From NCBI RefSeq assembly GCF_002135355.1, contig NZ_NEGE01000005.1, forward strand, positions 113,347 through 177,346: 64,000 bases of DNA. The letters are read 5' to 3'. The DNA comes from Acinetobacter sp. ANC 4169. Its GTDB lineage: Bacteria > Pseudomonadota > Gammaproteobacteria > Pseudomonadales > Moraxellaceae. Positions 18,079-27,656 of the stretch are shown here, one piece after another. Within the stretch, counting starts at the first letter, position 1, and every line of letters starts with the position of its first letter. The notes beneath the pieces were generated by a model. The model was not told where the DNA came from, ran no database searches, and was given only the letters and a program-made list of their open reading frames with translations. The position numbers and the translations under genes are program-made.

Positions 18079-19986
18079 ATGGCTATTCCTCAACACACGA
18101 TTGATCAAATCCTGGATCGCACCGATATTGTCGATCTGATTGGTCAGCGCGTGAAACTCAAGAAAACTGGTCGCACCTATTCAGGTTGCTGCCCTTTTCA
18201 TCAGGAAAAATCGCCATCTTTCCATGTCTATCGTGACAAGCAATATTTTCATTGTTTTGGCTGCCAGGCCAACGGCAACGCCATCCGCTTTTTAATGGAC
18301 ATTGACGGTCGTAACTTTATCGACGTGATGAAGGACCTGTCGAGCCGCACCGGTATTGAACTGCCGAAAGACAATAACGATAGCAATAAAATCAAATATA
18401 AACGTGAAGCAGTAAAACCTGCTCCCACAGCACCGGTGCAAGAGAAGCCGAAAGGCAGCCCCGATCAAACAGTAAATGCAGCACCTGTAGCACATTTTGA
18501 TCCTTTTGCAGAATTTCAGGCCCAAGAAACCGAATACTATGGCGACCCGTTTGCATCCTTTGAACAGATGCCTATGCAGGAAACAGCACAAGACGGCAAC
18601 CTGTTTGATCTGCTGGAAAATATTGCCCAATATTACCAACGTCAATTACCGCAAAGTGCCAGTGCACAGCAGTATTTTAAGCAGCGTGGCTTAAGCGCAG
18701 AGACCATTGACTATTGGCGCTTAGGCTATGCCCCAGAAGATTGGCAACACCTTGAAAAGGCCTTTCCACAAGATCTCGAAGGTTTAAAACTGCTTGGTCT
18801 GATTCGTACCAGTGACAATGGCCGTGATTTTGACCTGCTGCGTGACCGGGTAATTTTCCCGATCCGTGATGCTAAAGGCCGTGTGGTCGGTTTTGGTGGT
18901 CGGGCCTTAAATGACGAAATTAAGCCCAAGTACATCAACTCACCAGACTCTGAAGTGTTTCATAAAAACCAGTTACTCTATGGTTTATATGAAGGCCGCA
19001 AACAGAAAGCCCAAGACTGGCTGATGGTTGAAGGCTATATGGATGTGATTGCCTTGCAGCAATATGGTATTGCTGGAGCTGTCGCAACACTCGGTACTGC
19101 AAGTAACACCGAACACCTGAATATTTTATTCAAGCAGAATAACCGTATCACGATTGCTTTTGATGGCGATGCTGCCGGACAAAAAGCTGCCCGTCGTACA
19201 CTCGAAATTGCCCTGCCGCTGCTGAATGATGGCCGTGAGCTGAAGTTTTTTGTGCTGCCCAATGATCACGATCCAGACTCGTTGATTCGTCGTGAAGGCT
19301 TAGAAAGCTTTCACCGCCTGTTACAGCAGGCGCCGTTATTGTCCGAGTTTGTTTTTGCGCATTTAACTCAAAATCATAACAGCACATCACCTGAAGGTAA
19401 AAGTCAGGTCATGGGTGAGTTAAAACAGCTCACTGAACTGCTACCCAAACACGGCTCTTATCGTTATTTACTACAGCAATATTTCCGTGAAAAGCTCGGT
19501 TATAGCCGCAAATGGCAACCACAAGTCAACAATGACGCATCTTTAAGCTTTAGTACCAAAATTGATGCTGAAGAATATGTGATTGCGATTTTAATGAATC
19601 ATCCCTATCTGTACATTCATTTTGAACCGCTACGCGCCTTGATTTCGCACGATCAATTGCTGTTTAAAATTTTAAATATCTTCAATATTATTTTTGATGA
19701 TTTACCTGATGATATCGAGCTGTCACAGTATTACGTATTAGGGGCATGCGCAGCTTATCACCATGACTTACAACATATTTTACTGCAAGCCAATATCAGC
19801 GATTACACCTCTTCACCTGAGCAGGCCGATAAGCTGGCGGAAGATTTTTCCACCAAACTGCAATACCAATGTCTGCAACAAAAACTTAAATCGAAAAAAT
19901 TTTCCAGCATTGCCGAAATGCGCAATCTGAAACAGAAAATTTATGAGATTGATAAAAAACGCTCGCTGACCCTGCTTGAAGAATAA
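18079..19986 (+). CDS. dnaG: DNA primase
   Basis: Synthesises RNA primers for replication. The zinc finger ligands are C38, H41, C59 and C62 (CPFHQEKS...HCFGC). A TOPRIM-containing polymerase domain follows (EGYMDVIAL; AFDGDAAGQKAA), then the C-terminal helicase-binding domain. The linker between zinc and polymerase domains (about residues 105-185) is long, Pro/Gln-rich, and holds two copies of a DPFA(E/S)F motif. Total length 635 residues against 581 in Escherichia coli. It stands apart from rpoD, unlike the classical rpsU-dnaG-rpoD operon. Confidence 0.97.
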   Translation: MAIPQHTIDQILDRTDIVDLIGQRVKLKKTGRTYSGCCPFHQEKSPSFHVYRDKQYFHCFGCQANGNAIRFLMDIDGRNFIDVMKDLSSRTGIELPKDNNDSNKIKYKREAVKPAPTAPVQEKPKGSPDQTVNAAPVAHFDPFAEFQAQETEYYGDPFASFEQMPMQETAQDGNLFDLLENIAQYYQRQLPQSASAQQYFKQRGLSAETIDYWRLGYAPEDWQHLEKAFPQDLEGLKLLGLIRTSDNGRDFDLLRDRVIFPIRDAKGRVVGFGGRALNDEIKPKYINSPDSEVFHKNQLLYGLYEGRKQKAQDWLMVEGYMDVIALQQYGIAGAVATLGTASNTEHLNILFKQNNRITIAFDGDAAGQKAARRTLEIALPLLNDGRELKFFVLPNDHDPDSLIRREGLESFHRLLQQAPLLSEFVFAHLTQNHNSTSPEGKSQVMGELKQLTELLPKHGSYRYLLQQYFREKLGYSRKWQPQVNNDASLSFSTKIDAEEYVIAILMNHPYLYIHFEPLRALISHDQLLFKILNIFNIIFDDLPDDIELSQYYVLGACAAYHHDLQHILLQANISDYTSSPEQADKLAEDFSTKLQYQCLQQKLKSKKFSSIAEMRNLKQKIYEIDKKRSLTLLEE

Positions 19987-20008
19987 GCGAGCAGTAGTCA
20001 TTTACGGC

Positions 20009-21298
20009 TTATGATCCATGCTTGGTGTTACGCCGTTTGGCAAATACATCTTCTAATTGATCACGCAGCGATTCAAAATAACCCGGATCTTCAGCCTTGG
20101 CTGCTTGTCGTAATAAGATAGAAGTCGGATGCAGTAATTTTTGTGTCAGGCGATACGACAATTCCTGTAAAACCTGCTCCGGATTGTCACCACTAGCCAT
20201 ACGAGACATCGCCAAAGCCAGTTCTTCTTGTCTGAGCGCTTCACCCTGTTCACGGTAAGCCTGAATAGTACTGCCAGCTTTTTTGATTTTTTGCTGAGTG
20301 AGCAACTCTGTGGCTAACTGATTGACCATTACCTCGGCTTCAACCGCAGCTTGGCGACGCTGAGCTAAATTGTTATCAATTACGCTCTGTAAATCATCGA
20401 CGCCATAAAGATAAACGCCATCCAAGGATTCAACTTTAGGATCGATATCGCGAGGAACAGCCAAATCGACCAACAGCATTTGTTGATAGCGACGTTTTTT
20501 TAAAGCCGTCTTGACATCTGGATATGAAATGACCTGATGCAAACTTCCGGTACAGCTTGAAATGACGTCTGCGCGGTGCAAATTGGCAGCCAGTGCAGAA
20601 AATTCAATAATTTCTACATCTACACGATGCGCAATTTCTTGTGCCAATGTTTCAGCACGAGCACGGGTACGATTGCAAATCAAAACTTTAGCCACGCCCA
20701 TTTCCGCCAGATGTTTCGCCACCAGACTATTCATCTCGCCTGCAGCCACCACCATCACGGTCAGTTTTTCAGGTTTGCTAAATACCTGCAAGGCCAACTG
20801 GGCAACCGCGTAGCCCATAGAAACCGCATGACTACCCACAGCAGTTTCCGAGCGCACACGTTTCGCTGCATAAAAGGCATATTCAAAAATACCGTTCAAG
20901 TTTGCAGAAACAGTATTTGCATCTTTAGCCAGAGAAAGTGCAGACTTTACTTGTCCTAAAATTTGCGGTTCACCCAGCATCAAGGAATCAAGTCCACTGG
21001 CCACCCGCATCAGATGCGTTACAGCCTGTGCATTTTCATAGCGATATACATGATTAAACAATTGTTTAGCATCTATGCCATTTGCTTGGGCGAGCCAATT
21101 CATTACCATGTCTGCGTTTTCAGACATGGCATAAACTTCGGTACGGTTACAGGTAGACACCACGACCATATCGTTCAGGTCATGTTTTTGGCTTTGTAGG
21201 CTAAGCAATTGCATTAATTTTTCAGGATTAAATGCAATCTGCTCACGCAGTTCTACAGAAGCGGTTTGATGGTTGACACCCAATGCAAAGAAAGACAT
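20009..21298 (-). CDS. hemA: Glutamyl-tRNA reductase
   Basis: First committed step of haem synthesis by the C5 pathway: reduces glutamyl-tRNA to glutamate-1-semialdehyde with NADPH. The catalytic cysteine is C50 in [10 protein letters not shown]. The NADP domain is readable around [15 protein letters not shown], and a C-terminal dimerisation helix completes 429 residues. Convergent with dnaG and divergent from the TPR gene, as in Pseudomonas and relatives. Confidence 0.97.
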   Translation of the reverse strand: MSFFALGVNHQTASVELREQIAFNPEKLMQLLSLQSQKHDLNDMVVVSTCNRTEVYAMSENADMVMNWLAQANGIDAKQLFNHVYRYENAQAVTHLMRVASGLDSLMLGEPQILGQVKSALSLAKDANTVSANLNGIFEYAFYAAKRVRSETAVGSHAVSMGYAVAQLALQVFSKPEKLTVMVVAAGEMNSLVAKHLAEMGVAKVLICNRTRARAETLAQEIAHRVDVEIIEFSALAANLHRADVISSCTGSLHQVISYPDVKTALKKRRYQQMLLVDLAVPRDIDPKVESLDGVYLYGVDDLQSVIDNNLAQRRQAAVEAEVMVNQLATELLTQQKIKKAGSTIQAYREQGEALRQEELALAMSRMASGDNPEQVLQELSYRLTQKLLHPTSILLRQAAKAEDPGYFESLRDQLEDVFAKRRNTKHGS

Positions 21299-21406
21299 AT
21301 CAGATCATCATTTCGCTAAATTTATGCTATTGTGCGGTATTGGTGTCATAAAAAGCATTACTTGGATCAAGAAAAATTGCGTCAAACAAATAGCCGGATC
21401 AACGGC

Positions 21407-23089
21407 ATGACAATTAAGCAATATTCTACCACATTCTTACTTGTGGGTAGCATGGCTTCCAGTGCTCATATTAGAGCATCTGGAGAAATTTATCATGCCA
21501 ATTCAAACTATAATGCCATAAAACAAAGCATGATTGCTGAATTTGCATTGACCTATCATGACATTCCCACAGCATTACATAACTACACCGTGCTCGCAAT
21601 TAAAAGCAATTCAAGCACGGTTAAACAGCGCGCATTAAATATTGCTTTAGAGCAAAATGACTTGAAGGCGGCACTGGATATTGCCACCCATTGGGTGGTT
21701 CAAGAACCAACCGACGTTCCAGCTTTATTTTATCTTTCACATATTGCACTGAAATCACATGAGTATGAACTGGCTGCGGACACGCTGGACAAGATTTTAA
21801 ACATCGACCCAGATGCAGACCTGGAAAAGATTCTGGTGGGTATTGCCCCGGAACAGCCAGAAGATCGTGAAGTGTTGATTGAAGCTTTGCGTAAAAGCAA
21901 AGAACGGGACAATCCTTCTATACTGGTGCTGGTTGCAGGTCTAGAAGCACAAAACGGACAGCTGGAACAGGCACTTACCACCATTAATCACGCATTAAAA
22001 AAGCGTTCTAATGTCACAGCCTTCATTTTAATGAAGGCCAATTTACTCAGTGCCCTAGGAAATGAAGAAGAAACCTTAAAATGGTATGACAAAGCCAGCC
22101 GTAAACATAAGAACAATTTAGAAGTGCGTTTGGCCGAAATTAAATATCTGATTAAACTCAATCAGTCGGAAAAAGCACTCACTAAACTGCAAAGCCTGCT
22201 AAAAAAATGGCCCCATGAAGAAGAAGCGCTGTTTATTGCCGGCTTGACCAGTATTGACTTAAAAGAATATGAGCATGCTGAAAAATATTTGGTAGAACTG
22301 CGTTCTTCCAACCAATACCAGAATGAAGCCTATTACTATCTGGCCGTCAATGCCGAAAGAAAGCAGCATTTTGAAACGGCAAAAGCCTATTACCGGCTGG
22401 TAGATGGTAGCCTGTACACGGTTTCACGCCGCAACATGATTAATATTTTTTCTGCCCAAAATCAGCTGGCCGATGCCCTGCGTTTCTTGACCCAAGAACG
22501 GGTCAATTATCCGCAATATGCCAGTTTTTTATATCAGGCGCAGGCCGATATTTTAAAACGTATGGACAATAAAAAGGCAGCCATACGCCTGCTCGATGAA
22601 GCCATCAAAAATGTCCCTGATGATCCGGAACTGATTTACTCAGAAGTGCTATTACTCGATCCTTATCAAGATCGGGACAAACTTGATAAATTATTACAAA
22701 AATTGCTGGAAATTGAGCCTAATAGCCCAACCTATCTGAATGCCTATGCCTACACCCTTGCGCTGCAAAACCGGCGTCTGGATGAAGCCCGCAAGTATGT
22801 CGAACATGCCTTGGAATTTGCTCCAGAACAAGCGTCTATTTTAGATACCCTAGGCTATATCACCTTTTTACAAAACGACTTTAAAACCTCGGCTCAGGTG
22901 TTAGAACAGGCTTATCAATTGAGTCAAAGTGTGAAAATTGGGGTGCGCTATGCAAAATCGCTGTACATGCAAGGTGATCTGACAAAATTTAGTAAAGTGT
23001 TACAACAATTACAAAAAAATCATCCGAATGATCCGCAATTAGAACAATTGAAATCGTTACTGTTACCGCAACAAATGAAAAAGAGTTAA
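21407..23089 (+). CDS. TPR-repeat periplasmic/outer-membrane-associated protein
   Basis: A 560-residue protein made almost wholly of tetratricopeptide repeats, for example AYTLALQNRRLDEARKYVEHAL. A short hydrophobic N-terminus (TTFLLVGSMASSAHIRA) may be a signal peptide, so export is likely. I start at the ATG at 21407, which gives the signal at the very N-terminus; a longer frame begins at 21332. It sits between divergent hemA and lolB with only 8 bases to lolB, a conserved gammaproteobacterial order, pointing to a role in envelope biogenesis. Function is not established. Confidence 0.85.
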   Translation: MTIKQYSTTFLLVGSMASSAHIRASGEIYHANSNYNAIKQSMIAEFALTYHDIPTALHNYTVLAIKSNSSTVKQRALNIALEQNDLKAALDIATHWVVQEPTDVPALFYLSHIALKSHEYELAADTLDKILNIDPDADLEKILVGIAPEQPEDREVLIEALRKSKERDNPSILVLVAGLEAQNGQLEQALTTINHALKKRSNVTAFILMKANLLSALGNEEETLKWYDKASRKHKNNLEVRLAEIKYLIKLNQSEKALTKLQSLLKKWPHEEEALFIAGLTSIDLKEYEHAEKYLVELRSSNQYQNEAYYYLAVNAERKQHFETAKAYYRLVDGSLYTVSRRNMINIFSAQNQLADALRFLTQERVNYPQYASFLYQAQADILKRMDNKKAAIRLLDEAIKNVPDDPELIYSEVLLLDPYQDRDKLDKLLQKLLEIEPNSPTYLNAYAYTLALQNRRLDEARKYVEHALEFAPEQASILDTLGYITFLQNDFKTSAQVLEQAYQLSQSVKIGVRYAKSLYMQGDLTKFSKVLQQLQKNHPNDPQLEQLKSLLLPQQMKKS

Positions 23090-23097
23090 TTATCTGT

Positions 23098-23679
23098 ATG
23101 CACATTTTTTCAAAATTGAGCTTAAGCCTGATTGCCACCAGCACCTTGATCCTAAGCGGTTGCCAGCAATATACCCAGCCTCAGGCACCCGGCGTTTCGC
23201 AACCTCCGGTAGCCGCCAATCATTTCAATCTGCAAGGTAAAATTGGGGTAAAAACACCCGGACAATCAGGGAGTGCTTTTTTCACCTGGGTACAAGAGCA
23301 GGATGAATTTGACATCGAGTTAAGCGGAATTTTGGGCGTCGGTAAAACCCAGATTTCAGGTCAACCGGGTAATGTCAGCCTCAACAGTGCAAAAACAGGT
23401 CTGATTCAAGCGGGTACGCCTGAAGAATTACTGGAACGTGCCACTGGCTGGCAAGCGCCAATCACACATTTGGTCGACTGGGTGCAAGCCCGACCGGCAA
23501 CCACACAGGCAAAAATCAGTAAAGATGAACAAAACCGTCCCATTCAGTTCTTGGAAGATGGCTGGACTGTTGACCTGAGTTATAACGCGCAAGCCCAGTT
23601 ACCGAACAAGCTGATTTTGAAACAGACACTTGAGTCCGGTCAGGAAAACCGTATTACAATGGTCATTCAAAATCGTTAA
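23098..23679 (+). CDS. lolB: Outer membrane lipoprotein receptor LolB
   Basis: Accepts lipoproteins from the periplasmic carrier LolA and inserts them in the outer membrane. It is itself a lipoprotein, with lipobox LSGC and lipidated C22. The 193-residue product shows the family core: GKIGVKTPGQSGSAFFTW, GILGVGKTQISG and the GWQAPITHLVDWVQAR block. Eight bases after the TPR gene and 24 before ispE, so one operon. lolA is elsewhere in this window (51120-51815). Confidence 0.93.
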   Translation: MHIFSKLSLSLIATSTLILSGCQQYTQPQAPGVSQPPVAANHFNLQGKIGVKTPGQSGSAFFTWVQEQDEFDIELSGILGVGKTQISGQPGNVSLNSAKTGLIQAGTPEELLERATGWQAPITHLVDWVQARPATTQAKISKDEQNRPIQFLEDGWTVDLSYNAQAQLPNKLILKQTLESGQENRITMVIQNR

Positions 23680-23703
23680 GTCTATTTAAAAGTTCAAAAT
23701 TCT

Positions 23704-24534
23704 ATGATTCGTGTTCCCTCTCCTGCCAAGCTCAATCTTTTTTTACATATCACCGGTCGCCGTGACAACGGCTATCACGAATTGCAAAGCATTTTTCAGC
23801 TGATTGACTTGTGTGACTGGCTAGAATTCAACCAAACAGTCAGTCCTGAAATTAGTATTGATGGATTAAGCAGCGTCGATTTGGAACAAAACCTTATTTT
23901 CAAGGCCACGCAGATTTTAAAACCGCATGCGAAAACGTATTCGGGCTTAAATATCAGCATTGAAAAAAACATTCCCATGGGTGCAGGACTGGGCGGGGGC
24001 TCCTCAAATGCGGCTACTACCCTGATTGTGGTTAACCAGTTATGGCAATGTGGCTTAAGTATTGAGCAATTGGCTGAGTTAGGTCTAAAACTTGGTGCCG
24101 ATGTTCCGATTTTTGTTCATGGCCGTAATGCTTGGGCAGAAGGCATTGGTGAACACTTAACATTCATAGACTTAGATCAAAAACAATACATCGTGTTAAA
24201 ACCTGACTGTTTTATCAGCACTCAACTGCTTTTTTCACAAAAAACGTTGACAAGAGACACGAAGCCTACTAAATTTTGCGCCTATCAGTTAAAGCCATTT
24301 AACTTCGGAAATAACTTTGAGCCATTGGCAAGAAGCTTGTATCCAGAAGTCAATGAAGCGATGCAGTATTTAGACCAGTTCGGTATTGCAAAACTTACAG
24401 GTACAGGTGCTTGTGTTTTTACTGAAGTAACTGCCGATATGAATATTGATGAGATTTTAGCTCATTCACCTTGTAAAGCTTACTTGGTTAATAGTTTAAA
24501 AGAATCGCCATTACGTCATTTCAAGGTTATATGA
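23704..24534 (+). CDS. ispE: 4-diphosphocytidyl-2-C-methyl-D-erythritol kinase
   Basis: MEP-pathway kinase, fourth step towards isopentenyl diphosphate. GHMP-kinase signatures are visible: PAKLNLFLHITGRRDNGYHEL at the N-terminus and the ATP loop PMGAGLGGGSSNAA around residues 91-104. The C-terminus carries the LTGTGACVF motif. The 276-residue length is normal. The stop codon lies one base before the first tRNA-Gln, so the tRNAs may be processed from the ispE transcript. Confidence 0.96.
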   Translation: MIRVPSPAKLNLFLHITGRRDNGYHELQSIFQLIDLCDWLEFNQTVSPEISIDGLSSVDLEQNLIFKATQILKPHAKTYSGLNISIEKNIPMGAGLGGGSSNAATTLIVVNQLWQCGLSIEQLAELGLKLGADVPIFVHGRNAWAEGIGEHLTFIDLDQKQYIVLKPDCFISTQLLFSQKTLTRDTKPTKFCAYQLKPFNFGNNFEPLARSLYPEVNEAMQYLDQFGIAKLTGTGACVFTEVTADMNIDEILAHSPCKAYLVNSLKESPLRHFKVI

Positions 24535-24535
24535 T

Positions 24536-24610
24536 AGGGGCGTCGCCAAGTGGTAAGGCACCGGGTTTTGATCTCGGCATCCGTTGGTTCGAATCCAGCC
24601 GCCCCTGCCA
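24536..24610 (+). tRNA. tRNA-Gln (TTG), copy 1
   Basis: 75-nt cloverleaf with encoded CCA. The acceptor is AGGGGCG / CGCCCCT, and the anticodon loop TTTTGAT reads TTG. Starts one base after the ispE stop codon. Confidence 0.96.
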
Positions 24611-24637
24611 TCATTTTCATCTGTAGATTACTGTATT

Positions 24638-24712
24638 AGGGGCGTCGCCAAGTGGTAAGGCACCGGGTTTTGATCTCGGCATCCGTTGGTTCGAATCCAG
24701 CCGCCCCTGCCA
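24638..24712 (+). tRNA. tRNA-Gln (TTG), copy 2
   Basis: Identical in sequence to copy 1 over all 75 bases; 27-base spacer from it. Confidence 0.96.
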
Positions 24713-24754
24713 TTTAAACCAGTCGTTTAAATTAATATTACAGTGATCGAATTT

Positions 24755-24829
24755 AGGGGCGTCGCCAAGTGGTAAGGCACCGGGTTTTGATCTCGGCATC
24801 CGTTGGTTCGAATCCAGCCGCCCCTGCCA
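24755..24829 (+). tRNA. tRNA-Gln (TTG), copy 3
   Basis: Identical to the other copies over all 75 bases; 42-base spacer from copy 2. The spacers themselves are unrelated. Confidence 0.96.
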
Positions 24830-24920
24830 TTTTCTCAAAAAAGACAGTACAGTATTTGCTTGTTCATTTGTTAATTCACCTTGACATAGACCAGCAAAAA
24901 TATTAAAGTTCTGCCGCATT

Positions 24921-24995
24921 AGGGGCGTCGCCAAGTGGTAAGGCACCGGGTTTTGATCTCGGCATCCGTTGGTTCGAATCCAGCCGCCCCTGCCA
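24921..24995 (+). tRNA. tRNA-Gln (TTG), copy 4
   Basis: Identical to the other copies over all 75 bases; 91-base spacer from copy 3. It ends 36 bases before the prs start codon with no terminator between, so prs may share the transcript. Confidence 0.96.
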
Positions 24996-25031
24996 TCTAT
25001 TTTCAAACATTCCAACCGCCAAGGGTGCTTC

Positions 25032-25985
25032 ATGCCCAATCTTGTCGTTTTTAGTGGAACTGCACATCCACAATTCGCCCAAAAAGTCGTAAGCCACCTG
25101 CACATTCCTTTAGGTGCAGCATCTGTAGGTCAATTTTCTGACGGTGAAATCGCTGTCGAAATTACTGAAAATGTTCGTGGTAAAGACGTATTCGTTGTAC
25201 AGCCTACTTGTGCGCCAACCAATGACAACCTGATGGAAGTCCTTGTTATGGCTGACGCTTTACGTCGTGCAAGTGCAGGTCGTATTACCGCTGTTATTCC
25301 TTACTTCGGATATGCTCGTCAAGACCGTCGTCCTCGTTCAAGCCGTGTGCCAATCACTGCAAAAGTTGTAGCAGACATGCTCACTACTGTAGGTATTGAC
25401 CGCGTTGTAATGATCGACCTTCATGCCGACCAGATTCAAGGTTTCTTCGATATCCCTGTAGACAACATCTACGGTACTCCTGCATTACTTGCTGACCTTC
25501 GTCAACAGCAACACCATAACCTTATGGTTGTTTCTCCAGACGTAGGTGGTGTAGTTCGTGCCCGTGCTGTAGCGAAACAAATGGGTGATATCGATCTTGC
25601 AATCATCGACAAACGTCGTCAAAAAGCAAATGAATCACAAGTGATGCATTTGATTGGCGATGTGAAAGATCGTGACTGCGTCATCGTAGATGACATGGTG
25701 GATACTGCAGGTACTTTGTGTAAAGCAGCTGATGCACTCAAACAATTTGGTGCTCGCCGCGTTGTTGCTTATGCAACTCACCCAGTACTTTCTGGTAAAG
25801 CTATTGAGAACTTGAAAAACTCTGTAATCGACGAACTTGTGGTAACAGATACTATTCCGCTTTCTCAAGAAGCCCAAGAACTTGGTAAGATTCGCCAAGT
25901 TTCAGTAGCTAGCATGGTTGCTGAAACAATTCGTCGTATTAACAACGAAGAATCTATTAGCGCAATGTTCGATTCTTATCTATAA
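25032..25985 (+). CDS. prs: Ribose-phosphate pyrophosphokinase
   Basis: Makes PRPP from ribose-5-phosphate and ATP for nucleotides, histidine, tryptophan and NAD. The class I enzyme of 317 residues has the ATP loop region FGYARQDRR, the [12 protein letters not shown] signature and the PRPP-binding loop [10 protein letters not shown]. The true ATG is at 25032; the frame extends back into the tRNA array, which is artefactual. It lies downstream of ispE and the tRNA-Gln array, a conserved order. Confidence 0.97.
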   Translation: MPNLVVFSGTAHPQFAQKVVSHLHIPLGAASVGQFSDGEIAVEITENVRGKDVFVVQPTCAPTNDNLMEVLVMADALRRASAGRITAVIPYFGYARQDRRPRSSRVPITAKVVADMLTTVGIDRVVMIDLHADQIQGFFDIPVDNIYGTPALLADLRQQQHHNLMVVSPDVGGVVRARAVAKQMGDIDLAIIDKRRQKANESQVMHLIGDVKDRDCVIVDDMVDTAGTLCKAADALKQFGARRVVAYATHPVLSGKAIENLKNSVIDELVVTDTIPLSQEAQELGKIRQVSVASMVAETIRRINNEESISAMFDSYL

Positions 25986-26002
25986 TATAGCGCTGAATTT
26001 TC

Positions 26003-26028
26003 AAAACCCTGCCCTGTGGCAGGGTTTT
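26003..26028 (+). terminator. Terminator after prs
   Basis: Stem AAAACCCTGCC / GGCAGGGTTTT with loop CTGT, ending in a T-run. Confidence 0.9.
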
Positions 26029-26033
26029 CTATC

Positions 26034-26056
26034 ACTAGGCTGGTCGAAGGCCTAGT
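26034..26056 (+). promoter_or_regulatory. Leader hairpin upstream of rplY
   Basis: ACTAGGC / GCCTAGT arms with a 9-nt loop, 30 bases before the rplY start and right after the prs terminator. It could be a translational control site for L25; this is inference from position. Confidence 0.35.
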
Positions 26057-26085
26057 CAATTAAACTTAAATTAGGAATGTCTATC

Positions 26086-26379
26086 ATGGCAAACTTCGTA
26101 TTAAATGCAGTAGCACGTGAAGAAGCAGTACAAGGGAAAGGTTCGAGCCGCCGCCTTCGTCTTCAAAACAAAGTTCCAGCAATCATCTACGGTTCAGGTG
26201 AACCTGTAGCTGTAACTATTGAACTTCGCCAGCTTGTTAAAGCTTTAGAAAACAATGCTTTCTTTGAAGAAGTTGTTGAAATCAACATCGACGGTAAAGT
26301 TGAAAGCGTTAAAATCCAAGCTTTACAACGTCACCCAGCTAAAAACACTCCAATGCACGCTGACTTCAAACGCGCATAA
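26086..26379 (+). CDS. rplY: Ribosomal protein L25
   Basis: Binds 5S rRNA in the large subunit. At 97 residues this is the single-domain form without the C-terminal CTC/TL5 extension. The N-terminal GKGSSRRLRLQNKVPAIIYG block and KVESVKIQALQRHP are characteristic. I chose the ATG at 26086 because the AGGA ribosome site is nine bases upstream; the ATG at 26077 is too close to it. It precedes pth by 19 bases, as in most gammaproteobacteria. Confidence 0.95.
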   Translation: MANFVLNAVAREEAVQGKGSSRRLRLQNKVPAIIYGSGEPVAVTIELRQLVKALENNAFFEEVVEINIDGKVESVKIQALQRHPAKNTPMHADFKRA

Positions 26380-26398
26380 GTGTTGATGGTGTAAATTA

Positions 26399-26980
26399 GT
26401 GTCAAAACTTTCGCTAATTGTTGGTTTGGGCAATCCTGGTAAGGAATACGCCCAAACCCGCCATAATGCAGGCTTCTGGTTCGTTGAACGCCTTGCAGAA
26501 CAATATGGCATTTCTCTCAAAGCCGATCCTAAATTCTACGGAATCAGTGGTCGAGGTAATATTGAAGGTCAAGACGTCCGTCTGCTGTTACCCACAACCT
26601 TTATGAATGCCTCAGGCAAAAGTGTTGTTCCCTTCGCCAAATTCTATCAAGTTGCTCCCGAAGCAATGCTGATCGCACATGATGAACTGGATATGAATCC
26701 GGGTGTCATCCGCCTGAAAACTGGCGGTGGTCACGGTGGACATAACGGTTTACGCGATATCGTTCCGCATACAGGCCCTAATTTCCATCGCTTGCGTATC
26801 GGTATTGGTCATCCTGGTTCCAAAGAGCGGGTATCGGGTCATGTACTCAGCAAAGCACCGAGCAGCGAACAAGATTTAATGGATGATGCCATTACCCACG
26901 CTTTATCTCGCATTAAATTGCTGGTAAACGGTGACATACAGCAAGCCATGAATCAAATTAATGCCCACAAACCGAACTGA
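26399..26980 (+). CDS. pth: Peptidyl-tRNA hydrolase
   Basis: Releases peptides from peptidyl-tRNA that drops off ribosomes. Start codon is GTG at 26399. The 193-residue protein has the family start IVGLGNPGKEYAQTRHNAGFW with catalytic H22, the FMNASGKSV motif, and the conserved HDELDMNPG, whose Asp orients the histidine. Probably co-transcribed with rplY. Confidence 0.97.
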   Translation: MSKLSLIVGLGNPGKEYAQTRHNAGFWFVERLAEQYGISLKADPKFYGISGRGNIEGQDVRLLLPTTFMNASGKSVVPFAKFYQVAPEAMLIAHDELDMNPGVIRLKTGGGHGGHNGLRDIVPHTGPNFHRLRIGIGHPGSKERVSGHVLSKAPSSEQDLMDDAITHALSRIKLLVNGDIQQAMNQINAHKPN

Positions 26981-27052
26981 TCATTCTACAAATAATTGAA
27001 TTTTCCTTCTTGCCATGTTGCTTTTTTCGGAGCAAAATGCGCTTTCTGCGGA

Positions 27053-27101
27053 TTACTGATCCAGTAAGAAGTGATTTGATTTAACTAAGACAAAATCTTA
27101 G
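27053..27101 (+). promoter_or_regulatory. Two small dyads in the panD leader
   Basis: TTACTG / CAGTAA around ATC (27053-27067), then CTAAGA / TCTTAG with loop CAAAA (27085-27101), the second ending only about eight bases before the ribosome site. They may be operator and leader hairpin. Both are short, so chance is possible. Confidence 0.3.
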
Positions 27102-27123
27102 GTCAACTAAGGAGACGCTAGCC

Positions 27124-27504
27124 ATGCTTTCTCGTTTATTAAAAGCTAAAATTCACCGTTGTGTCGTTACACAAGCAGAATTACATTATGAAGGTTCTTG
27201 TGCAATTGACGGCGTGTTAATGGATTTAGCTGGTATCCGCGAATATGAAGAAATTCATATGTGGAACGTGACTAATGGTAAGCGTTTTACCACTTATGCC
27301 ATCCGTGGTGAAGACAATTCAGGCATCATTTCTGTGAATGGTGGTGCAGCCCTGCAAGCTGATGTGGGTGATCTGATGATCATTGCTACATTTGGTGATT
27401 TCACCGAAGCTGAAGCAAATGCCCATAAACCACGCCTTGTTTATGCCAACCCGAATAATACTGTAAATCACACTGCGAACTGTATTCCTGTTCAAGTGGC
27501 TTAA
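27124..27504 (+). CDS. panD: Aspartate 1-decarboxylase proenzyme
   Basis: Makes beta-alanine for pantothenate and coenzyme A. It is a pyruvoyl enzyme: self-cleavage between G24 and S25 in HYEGSC creates the cofactor. At 126 residues it is the normal length, with the Y-x-I-x-G-x2-N-S-G ([13 protein letters not shown]) region conserved. Ribosome site AAGGAG is nine bases upstream. Ends with a strong terminator. Confidence 0.97.
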   Translation: MLSRLLKAKIHRCVVTQAELHYEGSCAIDGVLMDLAGIREYEEIHMWNVTNGKRFTTYAIRGEDNSGIISVNGGAALQADVGDLMIIATFGDFTEAEANAHKPRLVYANPNNTVNHTANCIPVQVA

Positions 27505-27517
27505 GATTTAAAGATAT

Positions 27518-27547
27518 AAAAAGCCCGCAATCATGCGGGCTTTTTTA
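27518..27547 (+). terminator. Terminator after panD
   Basis: Stem AAGCCCGCA / TGCGGGCTT with loop ATCA and T6 run. Confidence 0.92.
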
Positions 27548-27656
27548 TGCGCGACTTTTCACATTTTAATTTATGCCTAGTTTGACTAAACATATGACTG
27601 ATTCATCTATAGAAACTTAAGTCATCCTTGCAAAACAGGTCTATACTTATTGCACA

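Noticed and set aside
24536..24995. Four evenly sized direct repeats resembling a CRISPR array
   Set aside because: The repeats are 75-nt tRNA-Gln cloverleaves with CCA ends and spacers of very different length; no cas genes are present.
24617..25105. Minus-strand frames with repeated [26 protein letters not shown] peptide
   Set aside because: This is the antisense translation of the four identical tRNA-Gln genes, a well-known annotation artefact, not a repeat protein.
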